A stretch of 64,000 nucleotides of DNA from Argentina anserina (taxonomy: Eukaryota; Streptophyta; Magnoliopsida; Rosales; Rosaceae): NCBI RefSeq assembly GCF_933775445.1, contig NC_065872.1, positions 13,454,001 to 13,518,000 of the forward strand, written 5' to 3'. The notes below the pieces were generated by a model, which worked only from the letters and a program-made list of their open reading frames with translations, made no database searches and had not been told where the DNA came from. Positions 55,634 through 64,000 of this stretch are shown one piece after another. The translations under genes and the position numbers were made by a program. Within the stretch, counting starts at the first letter, position 1. Every line of letters begins with the position of its first letter.

Positions 55634-56290
55634 CATGCAGTGAAACAAATATTAAAATTACTTCATCTTGATGCACTGAAAATAGAAAATGGAAGCTATG
55701 ATTTGAAGGTGAGAAGTGTTCAATTGACCTGGGATGGATCCTACAGCTTGATGAACCACGTGAATCTAGTCATCTACAGACTAGCTTGTTTTTATTTATT
55801 TATTTTTCTTTAATATTCAATTTAATTATTTATTTTATTGTTTCACCTATCTTTTTTTTTTTTTGTATTAGAATTGTTAGTGTTGTTTTGGTTAGTATGC
55901 ATGATCCACGTGGTGGTGGCTTGGGAAAAGCCCACTGAGCATAAGTTTTGTTTAGCCTCTAAGTTAATTTAGGAGAGGGAAACTGGAGGAAAGAGGGAGA
56001 GGAAAAGAAAGAAAGAAAGAAAAAAAGGGGGGAGGGGGGAGGGGAGGAAAAACAAAGAAGAAGAAGAAGAAGAAGAAGAATCTAGTCATCTACAGACTAG
56101 CTTGTTTTTATTTATTTATTTTTCTTTAATATTCAATTTAATTATTTATTTTATTATTTCACCTATCTTTTTTTTTTGTATTAGAATTGTTAGTGTTGTT
56201 TTGGTTAGTATGCATGATCCACGTGGTGGTGGCTTGGGAAAAGCCCACTGAGCATAAGTTTTGTGAAGAAGAAGAAGAAGAAGAAGAATA
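55634..56290. repeat. Near-identical 187-bp direct duplication with GAA tracts
   Basis: 55762-55948 and 56078-56263 ('gaatctagtcatctacagac' to 'gagcataagttttgt') are almost identical, offset 316 bp. The spacer holds a purine tract, (GAA)n and G-rich runs, and (GAA)n follows the second copy too. The near identity implies a recent duplication, perhaps by slippage or unequal exchange between the GAA tracts. No ORF. Confidence 0.88.
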
Positions 56291-57273
56291 TTACTTTCGG
56301 GTTTCATCTAGATTACAATTGTAGGAATGGCAAAATTGAAAGGCTGATTGAGTGGGAGTTGTGACAAACGCTTGATTTAAAGAGGGTTGCAGGTAGTTGA
56401 AGATGTTGGTAGAGATTAGATTCAGACAATGGTTCAAAGTTGTTTTCTTGTCTCTACAAAGCATGGTTTATATTCTGGTTTTATAGTGATTTTGTTTTAT
56501 CTAAGAGTGTGTTTCATGATTTGAGAATCCGGATTGTGTGTTGCTACTTGCTACTCTTCTGTCAAAGATCTACTACTTCATTTTCACAATAGATCTTGCT
56601 CCAGCTTATACTATTTTATACTACAAGTTTAGAATAGTATAAACTTCGTTGGGCATGGTGATGGGTAGAAATAAAGTAACTACGAACAGAGGGAGAGAGA
56701 GAGAGTTTTGCTGGAAATCTTGGGCGAGAGGTCATGGAAATGATATCCACTTAATACTTAATTGGATATCCAGCAACTGCGGATTTTGAAGTGTACATAG
56801 AAGTGCAAGATGCAACTGATACTCCATGTCAATAAACTGATAAGTAGTAATACATACGTACCATAGTAGGTCGGAACTCGGAAGACGATGGCGATCTGGC
56901 GTCAGTCCCTCAGACCCTCACTCCCTCTTTGTGAAATGGAAACAATACGGCTGAGGATTAAATCTAGGTTTTGTGAGTTTTTTTACGTGGTAATGATAAT
57001 TATACCCCAAAACGTATCAAAACATATTTTGACTGTATCTGGTGAGTTGACTATACACTGCATATTTTGGGTGCGTATTTTCAGCCAAAGATATGTAAAT
57101 GTAACATATCCATCCCTTACCCATATCCGATACGGGTACGATACGGGCATTCAAATTTTCTCACGTATCGCATCACAGGTCAAAACTACTTCATTCCTCA
57201 GTCCACCAACTATTTTCTTAGATGCTGCCCCCCAAAGGATGCATGGACGTATAGAAGTTTACTAATAACAAGA
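56291..57273. other. Intergenic stretch without recognised genes
   Basis: A plus-strand frame at 56888-57265 (125 codons) has no recognised motif and no support. 57120-57180 contains 'gatacgggtacgatacgggc', similar in style to hAT subterminal repeats at 58625-58760. Nothing else seen. Confidence 0.35.
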
Positions 57274-57716
57274 ATTTCATTACAACTGTTTGGTCAAAAT
57301 TAGATTGTAACCAACAAGCTTAGTTAAGATCCACCAGTCACTTGAGTCTTAAAGTCGAGCAAACTAAGCTGAATGATGCACAACACAACTCATGTTTTGC
57401 GAGCACCTTTCTTGTTTCATGGAGATACAAAGTTGTTTAGTCTCATGAAACTTGAGCAAACACTGCTACTTCTGCATATTCCTAGTCTGAAAGTTTTTTT
57501 TTTTTTTTTGAGAAAATATAGTTGCATTAAGCCAGAGAGTAGGTACATCATAAGTTATCCTAAATCTAGATTAAAAAGGTGGTAACACCAGTACTGAAAA
57601 GGTGAATACTAGTACTGTATAAATACTTGACAATAACTAGCTGAATAAAACACCATCTATCACATTTAAACTTTATAATGGGAGCTTGACAATGCAGCAT
57701 GTTTACTGGAGTAGGG
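57274..57716. repeat. Copy of the TNL A 3' flank
   Basis: Aligns with 9380-9715 at high identity ('aagcttagttaagatccacc', 'tactgtataaatacttgac', 'gcagcatgtttactggag'), interrupted by a 100-bp LINE tail. It shows that the DNA downstream of TNL A and of the TNL C region descend from one segmental duplication. Confidence 0.88.
57494..57593 (-). mobile_element. 5'-truncated LINE tail (100 bp) with TSD
   Basis: Minus strand ends 'GGCTTAATGCAACTATATTT' then TCTC and a poly(A) of 16, the usual 3' end of plant L1-type LINEs. It is flanked by CTGAAAG (57487-57493) and CTGAAAAG (57594-57601). The duplicate site at about 9599 lacks the insert, which proves the insertion event. Confidence 0.82.
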
Positions 57717-58598
57717 AAAATCGATGGCTTCTCCAGTTCTCCCTCAACTTTGGACCTTTGGTGCGTTGTTATTAATCAGAGAGAAGAAACATGTACGAGG
57801 ATAGCCTGACTTACCCGAGCTTGCAAATTTGAAAGTTATATATGTTTAGAAAAACATGCAGTGCCAATGGCAATTCATCCTAGAAGAATAGAGTAATTGT
57901 AAAATTTGGTAGGAACTGACCAGCCGAGAAGAAGATTGCCCGTCCGAATACTGGCAGGCAACTCCCACACCCTTTTTGCGTGTACACCCAGCAGTACAAA
58001 ATATTGAGTCTGAAGATATGGCCGTTTACGAATTTCTCTTCCATGCTAGGAAATACATAGTGATGCAACTTTGGAGGAACTGGAACCTCTGTAAAACAAG
58101 GCCACAGTAAATTTATGAACAGAACATCGAGAAAGGATATTTCCCACTGCTTTTCCCATCATGATAATAACTGAGTTTCTCCGCTGAAGTAAATCTTTAC
58201 ACATTCTATAAGCTGCGAATAGGACATCAACTTATTTACAACTTTCATGCATGTACACAGTTAGATGTGATCTCCATATTTCATCAGATCAGCTGTCCGC
58301 TCCAGTGATGCTGGCATAAGCTTCTTCAATGCGACTCATGTTTCAATCCCAACAAAGATCTTCCTCCATTATGATTGCACTTAATTTAGGTGGTAAACCT
58401 TCTGCAGTACTCAAAGCCTTAGATTGATTCACCAGCTTAAATATCCCAACTAAAAGTAGCCCAACATTTTCCATGTCGAGCTGTAATCTTCACTTCAGAG
58501 TTCAGAAAGATGCACCTGTAAATTCTACTTTCATAGTTGTGCAGGAGCGCATGCCGTTGGCATCTACACTTGGCACGAATGCTCAAACATGAACCATA
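57717..58598. other. Intergenic DNA, possible host 3' region
   Basis: No ORF with known motif. The sequence continues across the hAT insertion into the region 3' of the PPR relic on the minus strand (62297 onward). Confidence 0.35.
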
Positions 58599-58899
58599 GA
58601 TGCTGTCTATGTTGCACGGATACGGCAGGCAGAGGCGTGTCGCTGTGTCCGACACGTCCCGACACGCTGATACGACACGATACGCATTTTCACCGTATCG
58701 GACACGCCACGTGGCGTATCGGAAAAAGTTGACTGTTGGACACGTTGACCGACACGTTGACTGACGTTTGAAACCTAAAAATCTCTCTCAGTCGTTCTAC
58801 TTCTCTTCTGGCTTTCTCCTTCTCCTTCCTTGCTGGCTTTCTCCTTGCATCTCCTTTCTCCCTCAGCCTCATCCTCTGCCCTCCGCCTCAACCTCCAGC

Positions 58900-59442
58900 C
58901 AATGGTCTAAATAGCGGTTATCGGCATCGTATCGGTTTTGTAAAATAAGGATATAACGGGGATATATCGAGATATATCGGATTATATCGGATTTATCGTT
59001 TTTGCTAATTTTTAATTAAATTTAATATATTTATTAACATATACATCAAAATATACCAAATAAACTTGAGAAATTAAAACTTATAAAAGTAAATGTACTA
59101 AATAAACTTCATAACAAATATTTAATTGTTTCGACAATTAAAATACATAAATAATATTAATTAATAAAAAATAGAGATGATCATTTATCATAAACTCTCT
59201 TGTCATCAAATGTTATCGACGAAACTTTTATTTTCTTTTATTTTTTTTCAAAACAACGTGGTTTTAAAAAAAAAATTTTAAAAAACACCAATATATCGGG
59301 TCAAACCGAGTTTGACCCGATATATCGTCATTTGAGTTGATTTTTCGGGTTGACCGATATAATAGACCGATAAGCTACTTATCGTATCGTTTTCTTAATA
59401 TCGGGGATATATCGGGAATATATCGGGATATTTAGAACAGTG
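58900..59442. mobile_element. Nested hAT-type MITE (543 bp) with 8-bp TSD
   Basis: Ends CAATGGTCTAAATAG and the complement of CACTGTTCTAAATAT. The duplication CCTCCAGC lies at 58892-58899 and 59443-59450. The interior has many 'atatatcggg' motifs and is AT-rich, with no ORF. It is inserted in the CT/C-rich leader of the larger hAT element, so it is younger than that insertion or was carried with it. Confidence 0.88.
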
Positions 59443-59640
59443 CCTCCAGCCCCTGCCTCCTGCCCCTGCCTACTGCCTCCAGCCCCTGCCCCTGCCTCCT
59501 GCCTCCTGCCCCAGCCCCTGCTCCCGCCCCCTGCCCCCTGCCCCCTGCTCCCTGCCTCAGCCTCCCTCAGCCTCAGCCTCAAGCCTCCAGCTCCCAGCTC
59601 CCAGCCTCTGCCTCTGCCTGCGTAAGGTAATTCAATTTTT
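59443..59640. repeat. C/T-rich low-complexity leader of the hAT gene
   Basis: Repeats of 'cctgcctcc', 'gcccctgcc' and 'cctcagcctc' continuing the tract at 58800-58890 that the MITE interrupted. The frames with long Pro runs on the plus strand and Gly/Arg runs on the minus strand are not real genes. Ends at a splice-donor-like 'gtaaggta' near 59622. Confidence 0.7.
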
Positions 59641-59798
59641 TTAAATGTTTAGATTATTGAATGGGTGTTGATTGTTGAATTGTTGATATGATTTTAATGG
59701 GTAGTGTTTGATAGCTCAATTGGGTAGTGTACTAGTGTTTGATAGCTCAAGTCGAAGTAATTAGATGTGATGATTGAATTGTTGAATACTTTAATAGG

Positions 59799-62010
59799 AT
59801 GAATTCAAGTGCAGCATCAACCGAACCATCGTCCGAACATAGTGTTAGTAGTACAACTGAGGTGGGAAATTTAAGTGCTCCTCTTTGGAAATATGTTATT
59901 AAGCATACAGTGCTTGATGATGATGGAACCATTGTCAAAGCTGCAGGAGGAAATGTTAGCTGGGAATGTAAGTTCTGCCATGTGAGCTTCAATGGGTCAC
60001 ATTCTAGAGTTAGGTCTCATTTGCTTAAAGAGAAGGGCACAGGGGTCAGGATTTGTAGCAAAATCAATTATGAACAGAGCCAAGAAGTACATCAGCTTGT
60101 AGCCTTTTGTGAGCAAAAGTTGCGGGAGAAAGCTCCTAAGAAAGTTTCTTTGCCTCCTTCAAATTTGTCTATGTCAGGAAGTGGAACTTACTTTCCCTTG
60201 GAGGAGAGGGATGATGCAAGCAAAAAAAGAAGGGTGGTGAGTCCGCATCTTACCAAAGCTTTCAAGATTGAAGAGAGGCAACAATGTGATGCCGAAGTTG
60301 CAAGATTGTTTTACACTAGTGGATTACCGTTCAATGTTGCAAGAAATCCTTATTACCGAGGCTTATACCTTCGTGCTTCACACATTCCGGGTTATACTCC
60401 CCCGGGGTACAATGCATTGAGGACCACTCTTCTTGATGATGAGAGGCGCCACATTGAACGGGTGCTTCAACCTGTTAAGAAGACATGGAAGGAGACCGGT
60501 GTGAGCTTGTGTTCCGATGGGTGGACCGATGATCAACGGAGGCCATTGATCAATATGATGGCTGCTTCCACCAATGGGGCTATTATGTTAAAGGCAATAA
60601 ATTGTGAAGGCCAATATAAAGACAAGCATGAAATTAGTAGATTGCTTTTGGAATCCATCAATGAGATAGGTGCCGAACATGTGGTTCAAGTGGTGACTGA
60701 TAATGCCCCTGTGTGCGCTGCTGCTGGTGCAATAGTTGAGACTACACATCCACATATCTTTTGGACACCGTGTGTGGTTCATACTCTCAATCTTGTTTTG
60801 AAGGATATATTGAAGGCAAAGTCACATGACCCGGGTGAGAGTGTAGAGAAAGAGTTGGGGTGGCTTACTGAAAGTGTTGTCAATGATGTGTGGTTTGTCA
60901 AGAACTTTATCATGAACCATGACATGCGTTTGTCTATGTATAATGATCATTGTGCCTTGAAGTTGCTCACTATTGCGGAGACAAGATTTGCCTCTCATTT
61001 TGTGATGCTTAAAAGGTTTAAAGAGGTTAATAGTGGCTTGCAAGCTATGGTTATTAGTCTAAGATGGGACATGTATAAGGAAGACGATGTCAATAAGGCA
61101 AAAGCGGTGAAGAAGATGCTTATTGAAGAAAGGCTATGAGACCAAATTGATTTCATAGTTGCATTCATGGGTCATATATATGAGATGATAAGGATGACGG
61201 ATTTGGATAGACCTTGTCTTCACTTATTTTATGAGTGGTGGGATGTGATGATTGAGAAAGTGAGGAATGCAATTTATAAGCCGGAATTTGCAAGTGTCTT
61301 AGCGGAGAAGGATGTAGAGGTAGATCGATTCTATGATGTGGTGTACTCCATCTTAATACATAGGTGGACTAGAAGTTCTACCTCTCTTCATTGCTTAGCA
61401 CACTCCTTGAATCCAAGATATTATAGTTCTCAATGGCTTGAGGAGGTTTCTAATCGAGTTGCTCCACATAGAGATCCCGAGCTCAACAATGAAAGGAGGA
61501 AATGTCTTCAAAAGCTCTTTCCGGATTCCCAAGTTCGCAACAAAGTGATGGAGGAATTTGCCTATTTTTCATTGAACATGGGAGATTATTCAACACCCGA
61601 AGCTTTGGAGAATAAGTTTCATTTTGAGCCTATAATTTGGTGGGCAAGTTATGGAGCTTCTACACCACTTCTTCAAACTTTGGCTCTCAAGTTGCTCAAT
61701 CAACCTTATTCATCTTCTTGTTGTGAACGCAATTGGAGCACATATAGTTTCATATATGGTTTGAAGAGGAACAAGTTGGAACCAAAAAGAGCTCAAGATT
61801 TGGTTTATATTCATACCAATCTTTAGACTTTTGGCTAGGAGGGATCTTAACTACTACAAAAGCAAGGAAACAATGTGGGATCGGGATCTTGCGGGGGATG
61901 GCCATGAGTCATTGGTGGAGGAGAATGTGGATATGCTAGAGCTTGCAACTTTATCCCTTGATGAACCGGCATTAGAGAGGGTGATTTTCAATGATGAGAT
62001 GGAGTCTTGA
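59799..62010 (+). pseudogene. hAT transposase (BED finger, DUF659, hATC), two small lesions
   Basis: ATG at 59799. A BED-type finger is visible: C57, C60, H74, C86 (WECKFC…RVRSHLLKEKGTGVRIC). The DUF659 catalytic region contains 'SLCSDGWTDDQRRPLINMMA' and 'VVQVVTDNAPVCAAAGAIV', then 'IFWTPCVVHTLNLVLKDI'. A TGA at 61137 ends the first 446 codons, where the reading frame itself continues unchanged ('DQIDFIVAFMGHIYEMIRMT'). The hATC dimerisation domain follows ('IIWWASYGASTPLLQTLALK', 'YSSSCCERNWSTYSFI'). A one-base frameshift near 61822 puts the last 60 or so codons (ending at 62010) out of frame. Only two lesions in about 730 codons: recently inactivated. Confidence 0.93.
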
Positions 62011-62288
62011 GGCCTAGCTATATGGAGGTAAATTATATTTGAATATTTGATCAATATGAGAAGATTTACTAGGTTCATATATAATTGGCTAATTTTATCA
62101 CTTGCATTTTGACTATTTGATGTTATTTCTTAAACATTGTTATGCAATTGATAGATTTTACAACTTTATAATAGTATTGTTAATTTATTTTATATATCAA
62201 ATTATATATAAATATTTTTTATTTGCCGTGTCGAAAGATGAGTTTTTTAGATTTTCCGTGTCGCCGTGTCCGTGTCCATGCAACATAG
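62011..62288. other. 3' end region of the hAT element
   Basis: AT-rich, followed by the subterminal 'gtgtcgccgtgtccgtgtcc' motifs and the TIR. No separate gene. Confidence 0.6.
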
Positions 62289-62475
62289 GATGCTGTAGTG
62301 TCAAGCACAAAACCAATGCCTTTGATCTGCTTAGTCATATTGGCTAAAATGGAAAAAATCAGATCAGTTTCACAATTATCTCTTTTAAGTTTTCAGCAAA
62401 TAGGCTTGTTAACCACTCCTTCCCACCTTCAAATAATTCCCCTCGTCTTAGACCCAACTACGTCCAGTTTCTTTA

Positions 62476-63623
62476 CTACACCATTACACCCCTTATAGTA
62501 TAAACGTGCACTTCTCTCCCATGTTTCAGAGCCCCAAGTGAACCACATGAAGTAAGAATGCTACTGCACCCATATCCGTCTGGCTTCCGTTCCGATCTGG
62601 TCATTTCAGAAAACAGCTTAATGGCCTCCATGTGCATCGAGTTCTGCGTACCTGCTATCATTGTGGTCCATGAAATAAGGTCCTTATCCACCATCTTATC
62701 AAATAGCTTCTAACCCACCTGGACTTGACCGCACTTTGTGTAGAAATCGACTAATACATTAACCACTGAAACATCCATTTCTGTTCCCCTTCTCAGCGCA
62801 TAAGCATGGATCTGTATGCCACCTCCAACGAACTTGAGGGCAGAACATGCAGTCAGAAGATCAAAAAGCACATATTTATCTGGAACAACATCACTGTCCC
62901 TCATATGATAGAACAACTCCAAAGCCTCCTCACTCCTCCCACTTTTCGCATACCCTGCTATCTAAAGACCAAGTAACCGCGCTTCTAACTTCCAACCCAT
63001 CAAAAATCAATCTCGCCTCCTCCATATCACTCATTTTCACATAAAAATCAATCAAAGAAGTACCCACAAAGACATCCTTATCAAAACAAGTCTTGACAAC
63101 GAAACAATGCACTTGGGCACCTTGATCAGCACCTCCGAATTGAGTACAAGCCCGAATAACACTAGGCAATGTAAACTCATTAGGCTTCCCATCAGAGCTC
63201 CTATGAAACTCTGAAAACACATTTAGTGTTTTCTCGCTCTTGCCATGTTTGGTGTACATAGAAACCATGGAAGACCAAGTAACCGAGCTCCTCTCAGGCA
63301 ATGTATCAAACCTTCCGTGGATAAACAATCAACCCACATTTCTTATACGAGTCGAGAAGAAGATTGGCAAGGAATACATCTTGTTGAAAATCCAATGCGA
63401 GAATCTGAGCGTGGATTGTTTTGGGTTAGTTTGAAAGGCCTAGTTGTATGAGATTGACTAATGCACGCCTTTGGGTTTCGAGGGTTTGGATTGGAAGAGA
63501 ATGGAGACATGGGTTTTGCGATTCGAGAAGAGGGGAAGGCAATGAGAAGAAGAAGTGGAGGAATTGGTGGTAAGAAGTGATGGCTTTGTGATGATGTCTT
63601 AGGTGAAGTGAAGAGTTTCTCAT
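62476..63623 (-). pseudogene. Pentatricopeptide repeat (PLS-type) protein relic
   Basis: Proteins of this class bind organellar RNA. ATG at 63623 gives a Leu/Ser/His-rich N-terminus (organelle-targeting-like). A break follows, then PPR repeats: 'SSVTWSSMVSMYTKHGKSEK', 'GKPNEFTLPSVIRACTQFGG', 'FVGTSLIDFYVKMSDMEEAR' (63328-62930), a frameshift near 62930, 'MELFYHMRDSDVVPDKYVLF', 'VVNVLVDFYTKCGQVQ' (62922-62710), a stop, and 'DLISWTTMIAGTQNSMHMEA' (62694-62476). About 9-10 repeats are seen of the 15-20 expected; the C-terminal E/DYW part is missing. The hAT element lies just downstream. Confidence 0.85.
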
Positions 63624-64000
63624 GCTAATATAGGATGAGATTTCAAATGAATGTGATGCGCGCCATTTTACGAAGGGCAGGGCTGATGTAGTTTCTCTAA
63701 TTCAATTATTTTGGTTATTTGGTTTTGAGAAGTCATATGTTAGAGAGGTGCTATCAATAGTATTTATTTTGTAGTTGAATGAATTTACGTTCTTCTTCCT
63801 TATTTTTTTTTAGAAACAGTTTAGTGGACCAGCGGAGATGTTATGTGTTATGATAACTGCGATAGAACAGTTTTATTTATAATTGCATTCATTGTGATCG
63901 TACGTGTTTATTAATGTGATTGTAGTTATATTCCATTAAAATACATATAAATAGTGATTATTGTAGCTAATACTGCATACCATTTGAAAACGAAGAAGCA
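63624..64000. other. Upstream flank of the PPR relic
   Basis: AT-rich, no ORF or repeat seen. On the minus strand this would be the promoter side of the PPR relic. Confidence 0.4.

Larger units (their letters stand above)
58607..62288 (+). mobile_element. Complete hAT DNA transposon (3682 bp) with TIRs and 8-bp TSD
   Basis: Left end CTATGTTGCACGGATACGG, right end the complement of CTATGTTGCATGGACACGG (19 bp, 17 matching). The 8-bp duplication GATGCTGT lies at 58599-58606 and 62289-62296. Subterminal DNA at both ends is dense in GACACG/GTATCGG motifs (58625-58760, 62225-62275), likely transposase-binding sites. It carries a nearly intact transposase gene (59799-62010) and a nested 543-bp MITE. 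It is the youngest-looking autonomous-type element in the window. Confidence 0.95.

Noticed and set aside
56888..57303. 125-codon plus-strand ORF
   Set aside because: No known motif, unsupported start context, overlapping alternative frames and AT-rich intergenic surroundings.
59440..59625. ORF with long Pro/Ala/Cys runs
   Set aside because: Low-complexity C/T repeats in the leader of the hAT gene, interrupted by the MITE insertion.

Overview
The window is plant nuclear DNA, almost certainly from a eudicot: it holds a tandem cluster of TIR-type NB-LRR (TNL) disease-resistance gene relics, a class absent from grasses, together with a DYW/PLS-type PPR relic, an FRS/FAR1-type transposase relic and Ty1/copia, Ty3/gypsy, hAT, Mutator-type and LINE debris. 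The TNL type with a C-terminal C-JID domain would suit Rosaceae, but I cannot fix the family from sequence alone. I see no intact host gene: every host-like coding region carries stops, frameshifts, deletions or insertions. No tRNA, rRNA, CRISPR array or bacterial-type operon was seen.

Layout. 1-6443: 3' end of a plus-strand gypsy remnant, abutting a minus-strand Tekay-type chromovirus whose remaining LTR (5699-6443) sits in the P-loop codons of TNL relic A (6444-9271). 9721-12724: a 3.0-kb LTR of the same family on the plus strand, followed by a gag remnant and non-coding internal DNA to about 14.3 kb. 15620 to about 19.95 kb: a minus-strand long LTR carrying a nested non-autonomous copia element (16740-18712). 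19.95-20.45 kb: TNL relic B (LRR only) with a 270-bp solo-LTR-like insert. 20480-32330: an FRS/MULE-type transposase pseudogene split by a 9.17-kb Tat-clade gypsy element (22338-31504). That element carries dual RNase H, a 116-bp tandem array and what looks like a captured fragment of an arabinogalactan/proline-rich protein gene. 34137-36283: a solo LTR. 36534-40633: a copia element lacking gag and its 3' end. 41.4-42.7 kb: a relic of a repeat-associated hypothetical family. 43.1-44.6 kb: a 245-bp AT-rich array. 45918-46986: a foldback Mutator-type MITE. 47037-47131: a long (CT)n tract. 47371-51690: TNL relic C, split by a 2950-bp solo LTR. 51.9-53.3 kb: a 505-bp tandem array with internal inverted repeats. 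53.6-55.6 kb: a 5'-truncated hAT. 57274-57716: a duplicate of the DNA 3' of TNL A, with a 100-bp LINE tail. 58607-62288: a complete hAT element with TIRs, TSD and a nested hAT MITE. 62476-63623: a PPR pseudogene on the minus strand.

The parts do not form one working system. The picture is a decayed, tandemly duplicated resistance-gene locus acting as a nest for transposons. Target-site duplications (TSDs) read directly from the sequence fix the edges of at least nine insertions: eight match exactly, and the LINE tail shows a near match. The points most worth checking are the likely host-gene capture inside the Tat element, the tandem array whose repeat unit opens with the start of an antisense ORF, the short and long LTR forms of one gypsy family, and two kinds of long hairpin (the foldback MITE and the 505-bp array).
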